Part shown: one piece after another, positions 12,532 to 23,341 of the stretch
Position numbering within the stretch: position 1 is the stretch's first letter
How the letters are laid out: each line of letters opens with the position of its first letter
Assembly: GCA_020740775.1 (NCBI GenBank)
Contig: JAHEWK010000007.1
Location: 930,001 to 994,000 of the forward strand
Direction: 5' to 3'
DNA from: Ilyonectria destructans
Taxonomy: Eukaryota > Ascomycota > Sordariomycetes > Hypocreales > Nectriaceae
DNA length: 64,000 nt
The notes under the pieces: generated by a model
Told to the model about the DNA's origin: nothing
Databases searched by the model: none
What the model saw: only the letters and a program-made list of their open reading frames with translations
Translations under genes and position numbers: made by a program

Positions 12532-12999
12532 ATGAAATCTGTTCTCTTTACCTTCGTTTTGCTTATTAGCAGCAGCATTGCTGCTCCTTTGCCGACCAAT
12601 ACTCCTGCTCTGGTTGCCGACCCAGATGGCCCGTTCGGGCACATCCCGGGGCCTCCAGTTATTCCTCCCACAATACCGGTTCCACCTCACGAGCCCCTGC
12701 TTCCGGCTCCTCTACCTATTTCTCCGAGCCCGTCTCTTTACCTTCCACCCACCCCGGCTCCTCCATCTGTTACTCCAACCTCGGGTCTTCCGCTTCTTCC
12801 TCCTATACCTACCCCGATCTTCGATCCCATCGATCCTCTAAGACGCACTGCCAGAAACCTCAAGCAAAGAGACGACATGGGTAGCATATTCAATGCTACC
12901 GAGCTTGGTATCTCCGTTCCTGGAAATATTCGCGAGACGAAGATTGATGTCCGTGATGATGGTTCGGAGAAGCGCCAGCAGGCAACAACGACGCATTGA
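12532..12999 (+). CDS. Small proline-rich secreted protein
   Basis: A single-exon gene of 155 aa. The N-terminus MKSVLFTFVLLISSSIAAP is a clear signal peptide with an AxA-P type cleavage region. Residues about 25-105 are very rich in proline (runs such as PGPPVIPPTIPVPP), and the C-terminal third is charged and polar with KQRDD and EKRQQ. The KR/KQR pairs could be Kex2-type processing sites. No cysteines are seen, which argues against a compact cysteine-knit effector. A cell-wall-associated or secreted role is inferred only from the signal peptide and proline-rich repeat. A TATA-like box lies 130 bp upstream. Confidence 0.65.
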   Translation: MKSVLFTFVLLISSSIAAPLPTNTPALVADPDGPFGHIPGPPVIPPTIPVPPHEPLLPAPLPISPSPSLYLPPTPAPPSVTPTSGLPLLPPIPTPIFDPIDPLRRTARNLKQRDDMGSIFNATELGISVPGNIRETKIDVRDDGSEKRQQATTTH

Positions 13000-13606
13000 C
13001 CGTATCATTTTGGAATTGTTGCTCTCCGTTTTTGATTGAAAATGGGAGACGTCGTTCTTAAGAACTAAAATTAGAGCGTTTGACATCCTCTTCGTGCCTT
13101 GGGGGCGGGGGACCTTTCTCTGTCGGGGGTGGCAGCACTGAAACTGTTGTTTCTAAGCGAACCTTCGATGAACTAGTTTAACTTTTGTTAGGATATTGTT
13201 AACAAGGGTTTTGAGAAAGCAAGGATGCAAGGGTATTTACCGATTATGACAGATATTAATCACGAAAAAGTTGAGAGGGAGTAGCTATTAGGAGAATAGG
13301 GAGCTTGAGAAATCATTCACATCACTCGCGTCTTTATGTAAATAAGAATGGTAGCTAATGGCACTAAAATATTTAGTGGTCAATCACTGAAAGTATTGTC
13401 ACTAATTGGACTAATATCATCCGCCCTTGCATTTTGAAAGTCAAGTTGGCAGCTGCGTCACCATCGCTACCTGTGAGGAATTTTGTAGCAAGAAATAGAT
13501 TCTGCTCGAAAGAGGACCCCACATCCCCTCAGTAGATAAAATCGATTGTTGCTGTAGGGTGAGCAAGTAGGTATGGGACCAAGGTCATGTAGTCTCATTT
13601 CGTCCT
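13000..13606. other. Intergenic, AT-rich
   Basis: I see no gene, repeat or RNA here. Confidence 0.4.
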
Positions 13607-13804
13607 TCATGGCTCCATGGCATCGACTCTCAGGTTGCCCATCAACTCTTCGTACTGAGGGGACATTTTGAAGTCTTCATAGGCCCTGGGTGACTCATAG
13701 CCAACAGCTAGTAAGTAGTCTTGGGGAGAGTCTGCAATGCACCCGTAAAAGGGGTCGGGTGTAGTGTCTCTAATCAGTAAGTGGCTCAAAGATTGACTAG
13801 TCAA
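13607..13804 (-). pseudogene. Fragment resembling a dimeric alpha-beta barrel (ABM/Dabb-like) protein
   Basis: A 65-codon frame ends in LLAVGYESPRAYEDFKMSPQYEELMGNLR. The pattern of a beta strand followed by a residue helix with SPQYEEL is like the second half of small antibiotic-biosynthesis-monooxygenase or stress-responsive barrel proteins. I find no matching first half upstream in a joinable frame, so this is either a remnant or the last exon of a gene I could not assemble. The family match is weak. Confidence 0.25.
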
Positions 13805-14029
13805 TACGATCGGAATTTATTCGGAACTTAGTCCATGCAGAAATTCCGAGTTCGGTCCATTCAGAAGCCTTTTGGGCGCACATGGCAATTTGTGGTCGAA
13901 GTGAAATGCGCGGTTGGAGATAACGAGGTTGGAGGTGATGAGTTCACGGCTGGTTGTTACATCGGGTTGTGGGGTTATGGGTTCACGCAGGGTACTTTAC
14001 TTAGAGCTGGGAAAGCACAGGTCTAGCTA

Positions 14030-14552
14030 AAGCAGTATATTTGCTAGCTTTGAAGTCCCAACGAGCTGTTTAACAACAATAATCTAAAAATCCATATGCT
14101 GGTTGGTCAATTCCCCTGGACACGCGGTTGGTCCGTATGCTCGTGATTATCCGTCGTATCCCAGATAAGGCATGTCAGATCAGTAACTTCCGAGATCAAT
14201 TGTTCTCAAGTAGTCGGCATAGGGATAGGTATATCTCTTCATCTTCCGTGGATTGGCGGTCAGATATAAACTTAAAGTCCAGCATAAGTCCTCTCCTTAT
14301 TTATATCAAATTATATTCCTAAAACTGCCTTTCTATTCTACATTCAAGGTAATTGCAGCGACCGTAGCAGCGGTTATTATAATGTCCACTAATTAGCCTA
14401 ATTTTATAAATATATTATCCATTGTCAATTTGCTGCTGGAATTGCCCATAATAGTGATTTACAGATGCTGAGCATACTATGGACCACTGAAACTGAAATC
14501 CACTCTCAGATGTAAATCTATCTCAGCTAAACCCTTGAGTTCAACACTTTTC
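14030..14552. other. Intergenic, AT-rich
   Basis: Downstream of the gasdermin-like gene. No supportable gene; A/T-rich with short palindromic stretches only. Confidence 0.4.
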
Positions 14553-15386
14553 CTAAATTGCTACTTGTTTCGGACTTTCATAAACAATGTATAGCCCATC
14601 ATCTTCAACTATTTGGGCTCCTGGTAGTTCCTCCAAATCTTCCATGTTAATTCGTTCAATCTCACCCTCAACACACTCACGTGTATTCTTCATGTCATGA
14701 AGGAGAGCGTGGTAGTGCTGGTACTCCATTGTCGTGAACTTCTTCGCCTTCGTCCAACCTTGAGGTTTGATCTTCATCAACTGGTATGCGAAGACAATGT
14801 CACCATCAGCCTCAAAACCAGTCCCAACTCTCCTCTCTCTCAGCCCACCGGCGCCAACCCCAGCACTAACTTCTGGGGCGGCTTCAGCGCGAATATTGCA
14901 CTCAAGACCATCACTCACAGCAGCCTGACCTTCAAATTTGAAGCCTTTGGCGACCTTCACACCAGTGACCATGTAGACAGGACTGCATAAAATGCTATCG
15001 AGTCTCATGTATTCTCGCACCTCCGGTTGGTTGCAGCGACTTTTGATCTCCTCCGCCGTTGGGTCCTCCGAGAGGTACATGGTGTCGAGAGAAGTTATTG
15101 AGAACTGGCCGTTTTTAACTCGCTCTCTGTTGGCTATGTTCTTAAGAGAGACTTTCTCGACGAATGCCCCCCAAATACTGAGGTGTTTGGTGTTCTTTGT
15201 CTCGAGGGAAAGGCGGAAATTGATTTCCGTTGAGATATTGATACCGAGCTTGTTTGGGTCCGCCTTGGAGATTGGAAGGTGGGGTTTCAGCGGATTTCTG
15301 ATACTGTTGCCAATTGCAATCCTGCCATTTGGGGGGAATGTCCAGTTTGGCGCAAGGAAATACGTCGGATTCTGGACGTTACTCAT
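14553..15386 (-). CDS. Gasdermin-like pore-forming cell-death protein (fungal HET-Q1/RCD-1 type), candidate
   Basis: A single-exon gene of 277 aa. It starts with a short polar leader and then YFLAPNWTFPPNGRIAIGN, a hallmark-like start for fungal gasdermin-related proteins, followed by alternating hydrophobic and polar strands. The segment PVYMVTGVKVAKGFKFE (about residues 136-152) leads into a small-residue-rich stretch (AEAAPEVSAGVGAGG, about 167-180). A charged helical tail (from about residue 212) could be the short C-terminal inhibitory part. Fungal gasdermins are about 250-290 aa, single domain, lack the large mammalian C-terminal domain, and are often encoded beside a protease that cleaves them. 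Here a subtilisin-type protease gene ends 288 bp upstream on the same strand. The call rests on length, motif pattern and neighbour; the fold needs a profile or structure test. Confidence 0.65.
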   Translation of the reverse strand: MSNVQNPTYFLAPNWTFPPNGRIAIGNSIRNPLKPHLPISKADPNKLGINISTEINFRLSLETKNTKHLSIWGAFVEKVSLKNIANRERVKNGQFSITSLDTMYLSEDPTAEEIKSRCNQPEVREYMRLDSILCSPVYMVTGVKVAKGFKFEGQAAVSDGLECNIRAEAAPEVSAGVGAGGLRERRVGTGFEADGDIVFAYQLMKIKPQGWTKAKKFTTMEYQHYHALLHDMKNTRECVEGEIERINMEDLEELPGAQIVEDDGLYIVYESPKQVAI

Positions 15387-15674
15387 GACTGGTAGCGTTC
15401 TTGAAGGTCATTGGATCCTGACAAGCATTGAAATCCCCGGTCCTCAGGCCAGATGGTATGATATACACTTGTCTTTTAATCCCCTCAAATCTCAATCCGA
15501 TTACCCCGCTCGAGGCAGTGCAGTCTGCATGGTATCTACGTGTCGGATTGGTTACTGAGGTTGAAAGAAGGCGCGTCTGCAGGCATAGCCTCAGCCTGAT
15601 TGATATAAGGCGAACCACACAGTAAGCTACAATTTTGGTTCGCAAACTTGTGCTAAGACATGATTTTCTCTTGA

Positions 15675-18530
15675 CTAAGCCGGAGTTATTTGTGGTAGTA
15701 GAGACAATGCATATTCGACCAAACTGCGTGGAGGCTGATTGTCCTTAAACAATTGCCATGGCGCCAAGTACACTCTTTGGTTTCTGTCAGGTTGTCCATC
15801 AGCCATGTGATTGAAGACAGACAGCATTCCCCGCCTGGTCCGAATGAGATCCCGTTGCCGTAAGAGACTGTCTTCGTGTTCTACGAACGAAATGAGCGCG
15901 GCGGCTATCGCGACCATTATTGGCGTCGCAACTGAGCAGCCTGATTTTGTGAGCGTATTGTCAACCCACCCACAGGGCACATCAATCGCGAGGGTGCCAT
16001 ATTGCACTTCATGCTTATGCGCCCACATCTTGGGGGTGTACTGTGGCATGAATGTCCCGTCATGACTCGTGCCTCGAACGGCTATGACCGATTCAAAGAA
16101 GGCGGGGAACAACTCTGGACCATTCAGCCCATTATTGTTTGCAGCGGCGAAGAAAAGTATCCTGCTCTCCTTGATCCTCTGAGCCTCCGTGATAGCTTCA
16201 CGAATTGACGTTACTTCGTCGCTGAAGCCAAACGACATAGAAATGATATCCACATCCCACTCTCTTACGGCATGCAGTATAGCCTAAGAAAGGTTAGTAA
16301 GTTCGAAAATATCGAGGGGAATTGTTAAATAGAATGGGATCGGGTACCTTTGCCACGACCTTTCTGGCTCCTAAAAGCCCATTCGAATCTTTCGCAACGC
16401 GGATAACATAAATCTTCGCTCCGGGTGCTAATCGCAGTAACAAGCATGTTAGAGCAGTGCCGTGTCTTCCTGCATCTCCGTCCACTGGTTCGCTGGACTC
16501 ATCTAGAAAATCAGCCCACCGGTCCTGTAACTCATCGGCCTTGTTGATACCAGGACCAGAGAAAAACTGGTGGGCAATATCGCAACCTGTATCAAGGATA
16601 GCTATCTTCACCGAACGGGGCAAGTCACTGCCGGCAGGCGTTGCAAGGTTCGTGTTAGCGGCATCAAATCTGTTTAGCCATGACGAGCTCTCCGTATCCA
16701 AATTTGTATCCAAATAGAGACTTTCATTCTCTGTTTTTGATTCGTTTGCAGTGAAGTTCGCAGTTAAGACGATCGTGCCCGTGGGTGCACTGAAAGACCC
16801 AGTGAACCTGGGCAGATGATAGTTGGCTCTATGTTGCTCATAGCAGGCATTCATCTTTTGCTCGGTTCTCAGTCTCTTGCCAATGCGAGATGATGCGGGA
16901 GAAGGCGACGGCAGCCTTCGAGTCGCTAATGTGGCACTGGGGATACGCTTCTGGTGAGACTGTAGGTAGTGCTGAAGAGGCTTGAAGATTGTGAAGTACA
17001 CAGTAGATCGAAGTTTCTCATTATCCAACTCCTCGTCAGAAAATGCATCGAGACACTTATCAATGATTTCCAGAAAAGCCGGATCATCACTGGCAGCATC
17101 GTAGTTCCGGTCATTGTATTCTCGGCCGAGGGCATTGTGAAGTGATACGTCGTGAAGGGATATAGTGCCACCTTCGTCATCACTCTCCACGTCATCATCG
17201 GTAATTTCGACCTTCTTCCTGAATATCAGCTCCCAGAGGAGTACACCAAGGTGCAGAATAATAGACTTTGTGTTTGCCCCGACCGCTAAAATATCAGGGC
17301 TTGCATTCTGCATCTCTTTGCGTACATAGACTTTGTTTAGGCGTTGTCCGCCAAAAGCTGACTCCCCTGGGCGCGGAACAAGCATTTCTTCCGATGTCCA
17401 TGGTGTCTGAAGGAACGGAGTACCGATTAAGCACAGCAATGACTGGACAATTTTGACTGAAAGATCCATTCGTAACGGTCTCCCAGGGTTCGTATTCAGG
17501 AGATCCTGCAAGGCCATGCTTGGGGGTGTCGGATAGCCGGGAATGCGGTCGATTTGCTTCCGGGGCAATGTATTCCACGACCTATCAGGATGTACCGCGA
17601 TCCGAAGAAGAGTCTTTGACTTCGCCACGAGAGCACAGATGGTGGATGGTACCGTTCGCGCAAATTTGTTATCCACGCGCTGCCCTGTACCGCTTGTCCA
17701 GAGAACGGTGCGCCACTCTCGTTCTTTTCTTCCGCTACATCCCCTCATGATTGTTTCAATTCCAGCACCATCAAACCCATCTAAATGAAGATAGACAGGG
17801 TGTGGGTTGCAGCAGGCTGATTGTGAAAGTTGCCCTGCAATGGTTTTGGTTGTCTCCGCAAGGCTTTTGACTGCTTCGATCGCACGGTCATCCTGTTCTA
17901 AATTTTCCGCATCGTCATGACGGCTTCTGTGGAGAAGTTGATGTGTGCTAGCATGTGTACCAACACCGTGAGATGAGAATATAGCCTTCATTTTGCCATT
18001 AAATCGTTGGGCTTCGCGGGCTGTTTGGCGATATTGAACGGGCTTCGGTTTGCCGGGGGAGGCGTAAGAGATCCACACATGGGCCTCATCCTGGCCCGAA
18101 TGATGGTGGCCACCGTTGGTTATCACGTTTTCGAGAGCCTTGAGCTTTGCGAAGGAAGTGAACTGTAGACAAATATACAGTCAGCAATCGTTGAAACCAG
18201 ACAGAAAACTTGAGAGATACGAACCGGGGAATAGATGAACTGGTTTGGAATCGCGTCGTCGATAAGATCGTCAAGCACGTTGAGAATATCTTCAACGTGG
18301 TTAGAGGCTCGACCATGGTCCTCGCTGGGTATGTCATACTCGGCACGTTCCTTGGTCAGTGTGTTTTGCAAATCACGTATCTCGAATCTCAAATTCCCTA
18401 TTGAGTTGAGTAATATGAGCTTATCAGGGTCAGCTTCAGCTTCATCGCGACCTGGAACAGATGGAAGCGCTACAACAAACGCATGGATAGTGACGAGGAA
18501 GAGGTTCGTATGATCGCTGTCGAGGCGCAT
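15675..18530 (-). CDS. DUF7580-subtilisin (S8) fusion protease, HET-Q2-like partner
   Basis: Proposed exons: 18530-18225, 18162-16348 and 16283-15675 (909 aa). Introns keep frame; the second has a good CTTACTAAC branch site. The N-terminal about 110 residues are helical. About residues 290-500 match the fungal DUF7580 pattern (WNTLPRKQ, LCLIGTPFLQTPW, LGVLLWELIF), a domain common in fungal NLR and prion-related proteins. The C-terminal third is an S8 peptidase with all catalytic motifs: Asp626 in AILDTGCD, His669 in RHGTAL, Asn in AAANNNG and Ser824 in GCSVATP. No signal peptide is seen, so it should act inside the cell. The gene sits directly upstream of the gasdermin-like gene, on the same strand, as for het-Q2 and het-Q1. 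Inferred role: a regulated protease that cleaves and activates the neighbour. Confidence 0.8.
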
Positions 18531-18914
18531 TGTGGTGGATTCTTAGACGATTTCCCGCAATTTGCAATTGTCTAAGACGTTTTGCAGGTCAAGAGGCGGC
18601 TAGAGCTCGTATTTGAGAGGGTGACATGAAGAGTGTGAGATTGTATGAGGGCTTTTCAGATCAGGCTGAGCATTTGATGCCGACGTTGAGTACTGCTGCC
18701 TGGACGACCACGCTTGCACAAGGCGTCCGGTGCGGGGTTACTACCGGCACATGATTTCAATGACGCTTCAAGAGCAGTCGCCTGACCTTCATCTTACATC
18801 TGATGCATGTGTTGTTGTACAAAGGCGGATCGCAGCCGCCTATTCACTAACTTCGGAACTCTACAAACCATACACTTCACCCGTTCTCCTCGCAAGTATC
18901 TCTCAATTTTACAG
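18531..18914. promoter_or_regulatory. Divergent promoter between the S8 protease and zinc-finger genes
   Basis: Only 384 bp separate the two ATGs of oppositely oriented genes (18530 minus, 18915 plus), so the promoters must share this sequence. I see no perfect TATA box. Joint regulation is an inference from spacing. Confidence 0.4.
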
Positions 18915-21900
18915 ATGCATAAAACCTCGGCCAGAGCCCAGGAGCTATTGGAGCCCATATATTGCGACTCACTGCGGTGCTCACAGTTGTTTGACGAATA
19001 TCTTGGCAAAACCGATCTATCGAAAAAGCTGTATCCTATCGCCGAGGAGCTACGCAGCCAGTTTATTCGATGGGCTGGCTATGCTGGCGCATTTGCCGTT
19101 CCAAAGGCGTCATTAGATGCACAGCTATCGCCTCACGAGGATATCAAGAACATGTTCCTTGAATCACTCAACATGCTGGAGCTTAACTTGAAGTGGGGTT
19201 CGTTCCGTCTCTGCAGAAGTGTCTTGTGGTGTTTCTAACTGTAACGGCAGCCATGGGGAATGCCCTAGACGAAGAAGACCCAGATGCTCATGTCGGACTA
19301 CCTGTGGTTAAGTCTACAATCGAGCAACTCGTTACCCTTTCTGCTAGAATCCGACAGTCGGCACAGGAGGCAGACAAATTGATGCAAGAGGGCAAAGCGG
19401 ACGACTTTAGACCCCTTTTGAAGTTCATCGAGCATCGTTTTCCGAGGGCTAGGAAGAGCTTGCAACGCCAGCTGGCACGCTCCATCCACGTGAGAGGAAC
19501 ATCTCTTCAGTATCTCCAGTCCCGCAATTTGCAGTTTGCCTACCACAAAAAACACGAAGATGCGCTTGCACCCGGTGCCTCCACTAAACAACACACAACG
19601 AAGTGGCTATTGTCGCCCCCTCAAATTAATGACTATCGCCACGCAGTGTTGGGTAAGCCAACGCTACTGCCTTGTATTACAAGCGGGTCTTCGATAACCC
19701 AGCGCGAAACGGAAGGCGAGTTTACATACTCGACAATGCTCAAGGGCGGATTTGTTACAGAATCTTCTGCCTGTTATGTTTGTACGGAATCCCTTGACGC
19801 CAGCAAGCTAACGGAAGAGCAATGGAAGTAAGTCAGCCGATACAATTTCCATGACCGGTCCTGATTATTTCTAGAAAACACATCATTCGAGATCTGGAGC
19901 CATTCATCTGTCTTTCAGATGAGTGTAATGAGTCTCTTCAATTCTTCGGAAGCAAGCGAGAGTGGATTCATCATATGCAAACTCGACATACCATGGATTG
20001 GGCACGGAAAGTCCATAGTCAGCAATGGCACTGCAATCTCGATCACAAACACACGAAGAGATATGAGGATAAAGACAGTTTCCTCTCCCACCTCAAAGCA
20101 GAGCACGGGGACCGACTCACGTCTTCGCAGGCTCTCGGTCGAATGAGGCGGAATAAGGTATTCGCAAGGGACCCGTTCTCATGTCCTCTCTGCGAACAGG
20201 TTCCGGATGAGCTCAAAGACCACCTCGCAGAGAGGCCATACGACGTACTAGCAGATCATATCGGGCAACACCTCGAGGCATTATCGTTCTACTCTCTACA
20301 GTACCTGAACATGGAAAACAAGTCTGGAGAGAGCACCCGTGATCCAAAGGGGTCAGAGCCAACGGCAGAACAGAGCAGATGCAACCTTTTTGACGATGGA
20401 AGAAACAGCGTTGACGGTGCGTTAAAACCAGCCGAGGAATTGATGACAGTGCCGAGTCAGATGGAATCTTTTGCTTCCAAGGATGCACTGAAAATCGAGA
20501 ACCATGGTGATGCTATTGATGCGACCAAAGGACAAGAGTTGACGGATGGCGTTGGTATGGGAGCTGGAGATTACACTCCCAAAAGCTCTGTTGCACCTCT
20601 TGAAACCGCATCAAATCATCAACTGAGTCCAGCATTAGGGATTGGTGTGAAGTCAGAATCTGGCTCTCAGGCACATGTCACAGCCCCACCAGGGAGTTTC
20701 CTCGCTCCAGACTCGACAAGCTCTCAAGCCCGTATAAATCGAACCGATGCCACCATCGCACCAATACCAGTTCAATATCCTCTCCCCACCACGCCTGCCA
20801 AAGCTCTGCTTGCGACACTTGGGCCAAGGCACACGGTGGATCCCTTGCAGGGCGTAACCCCCGGACGACGAATCCAACCTAATGGTGGTGAGGATGAGCA
20901 ATCCGAAGATCATCGATTGAAGGAAAACGTGGCTGCTGCCGCCAAAGAGAAGCCCCCCGATAGCAACACCAATCCTATCCGCCCAAGAGATCTTTCCCGA
21001 GTATTCCAAAGGGCCGAAGTCAATGGTTTCATGATTCCATGCCCGACGTTCCCCATAAGCCTAAATCAGTCGAATGGATTGGAATTGATGTCTGAGAGGC
21101 AGCAAGCCCTCAACTCGTCCTTGAATACCTTCGGCAACGACGCTCAGCCCAGCTTAGCAACGACATGGAGACCCTCCGCAAACACGGTTAATTCCTATGA
21201 GAGAGAAAGGACGCGAGCCGAAGGGGGACTTCAATCTGGCAGTTCCGAGGAGTCACATGCCAACCAGAGATACGATCCGCGAAGAGGGACTACGGACCCT
21301 CCTGCTGTTCATTCAACACACGACAATAATCGTCCTTGCCCATTGCGTCTTTTCGGGGTCAGCAGAAAGCTCCACGATGAGGACTTTAGAGATAATGTCG
21401 AGTACTGTCCGTTCTACCTCCAGGAGCCGTTCATGCACGCACAAGTGCCATTCACTTCGTGTGAACGCCCTCGTGCAGAAATCTCGCACATCATCAGCCA
21501 TATGGTCTCTGACCATAGCATTCTGAGAGGTTCTCACTCGGTACACAAATCTCAGCGATACTTGACGCGGTGCGCAAGCGACAACCCCGATGCTAAGGGT
21601 CGGTCGGAATGCCACCATTGTAAGAATGTTGCGCTCTGGAAGGAAGAAGACCTGGCAAATGAGGAACATGCGGGCGCGGCAGTTTGCGTGCGGTGCTATA
21701 AGCAGTTTCTCTCCAAAGCTGATCTCTTTCGTCACCTCAATACGCCGGGAATTTGCACGTATAGGGAGGATTTGCCGATGCATAAGAAGTCGAGGATTCT
21801 TTACAGCACATTCTGCTCGCCAAACACAGTGCCAAAATTTCAGCCCCCGCCCAGCTCTAAGTTGAGAGGCGACGAAGCCGGAAAACGAAACTTCAAGAAC

Positions 21901-22617
21901 GGCGCTGTGGTACAAATATCTCGAAGTCAGGGTAGTAGCCAGGCCCTCCCTCTCAGTCTCCCTTCCACGAAACCTCTACAAGCATCATTGTTGAATTCAA
22001 CAATTTCACCAAGAGTTTCCGAAACGTTCATCGAACCTCACTTCGCAAACTACTTTCGCACACCAGAAGCACCTTTGTCGCCTCTACAACCTATGCTTAC
22101 AGATGATTCCACGGAACCGTCGTATCCAGACCCAGATGGGCATTCTGAGACTCGCCCGCAGATGCAAAATGTGGACGTTCAAATCGTAGACTGGTACAAG
22201 GCGAATCCTCCGCCATCATCGATTCCTACACAACCGGTTCCGCCTGTTGAACCTCCGGGGGAAGGTTGGCAACACGGAGCACAGCGAATGCAAAATGTGG
22301 ACGTCCTGGACTGGTACAAGGCGAATCCTTCGCCATCATCTGTCCCTCCACAACCGGTTCAGCCTGTTAAACACCCGGGGGAAGGTTGGCAACACAGTAC
22401 ACGAGCCTATAAGAAACGTCCTGAAGAAGCATCTACCGATTCAGGGATTAGACTTGTGTCAGACGAGGATTTATCATTTCTGGCGCACCCACACGAGGCC
22501 CTTCGAAAAGGGCAATTAGGGGTGAGGTGCCAAAACTCCAGTTTCAACCTGCTAGGCGCCAAGGTAAAACAGGACGATGGACAAACACGACATGTGGAAC
22601 AACGTCGACCTAGATAG
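18915..22617 (+). CDS. Large fungal C2H2-like multi-zinc-finger protein
   Basis: Proposed exons: 18915-19197, 19251-19827 and 19875-22617 (1200 aa). The N-terminal about 290 residues are a helical domain (DAQLSPHEDIKNM, LSARIRQSAQEADKLM). Then come finger-like pairs: CYVCTESLD, FICLSDECNESLQFFGSKREWIHHMQTRH (split here for length), WHCNLDHKH with FLSHLKAEHGD, and FSCPLCEQVPD with LADHIGQH. A second finger block near residues 730-860 has CPFYLQEPF, ECHHCKNVA and VCVRCYKQFLSKADLFRHL. The segment between is long and disordered. Near the C-terminus a 39-41 residue unit is repeated twice (QNVDV...DWYKANP...GEGWQH). This family is common near NLR-like genes in fungi and has no assigned biochemical function. 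It is divergent from the S8 protease gene. Confidence 0.65.
22159..22402 (+). repeat. In-frame tandem duplication in the zinc-finger gene
   Basis: Two copies of about 120 bp run side by side: ATGCAAAATGTGGACGT, then CTGGTACAAGGCGAATCC, then GGGGAAGGTTGGCAACAC. The copies differ by a few substitutions and a short in-frame indel (IVDW against LDW). They encode the proline-rich unit described in the gene entry. Confidence 0.8.
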
Positions 22618-23341
22618 GCTACGCTGCACGTAGCATGCTTGTAATTTCAAGGCCCTCATGGCGATGAAGAGTAGGACCAGACGATTGGGAGAATGAAAAT
22701 GAGTTTCGAAGATCGTGCCATGGTCTGTTTCAATGTCAAATTCGAACGAGATGTTGCAGGGTCTGGCAGTCTGTTTGATCAAAACTATCCTTAATGTAGT
22801 TGAATCATTTCTGCACACTACACTATCCCGGCCATGGACAAGATAATGGTAAGTTGAACCCGAAATGACATCGGGCAACTTCAATTACGTCATTAAGTAT
22901 CACGTGACTCAATCGTCCTCCCGGCCCTGTGTAAACATGAGCTTGAATAAAAGTACAAAGGGGAATCACAAGATCTGTCCTTGACTTTTCTTTTCCTGAA
23001 AAATCTCCCTTACATAAGTATTGAATCTTATTTTTTCAAGATTTATTTCTTTGTCAACTCTGACCAACTTCTTTGTTGGTGACAGTTGATGACAACAGGG
23101 TAGTGGACGGTGAACGGTGAGCGGTGAACGGTGAGGTACCGACGCTAGTCTCGGTACGTACCCGGTATCTCAGAAAAACTCAGTTGCCCCACTTTATTTT
23201 CAGATGGAATGCACGTCAGATCTGGTCTTTGAGATATCAGAATTGCTGCGACAACACACACAGTCACCATCACGCAACACCAAGCATCAACCGCAAGACA
23301 CACTCAAGATTCCACGCAACTCATCACACACCTTTCTTCAG
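22618..23341. promoter_or_regulatory. Intergenic region and promoter of the DEAD-box helicase gene
   Basis: Holds no separate gene. At about 23107-23137 there is a short tandem array of the type GGTGAACGGTGAGC, followed by pyrimidine-rich sequence up to the helicase ATG. An upstream in-frame ATG at 23204 would add 46 residues, but codon use changes sharply at 23342. Confidence 0.4.
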
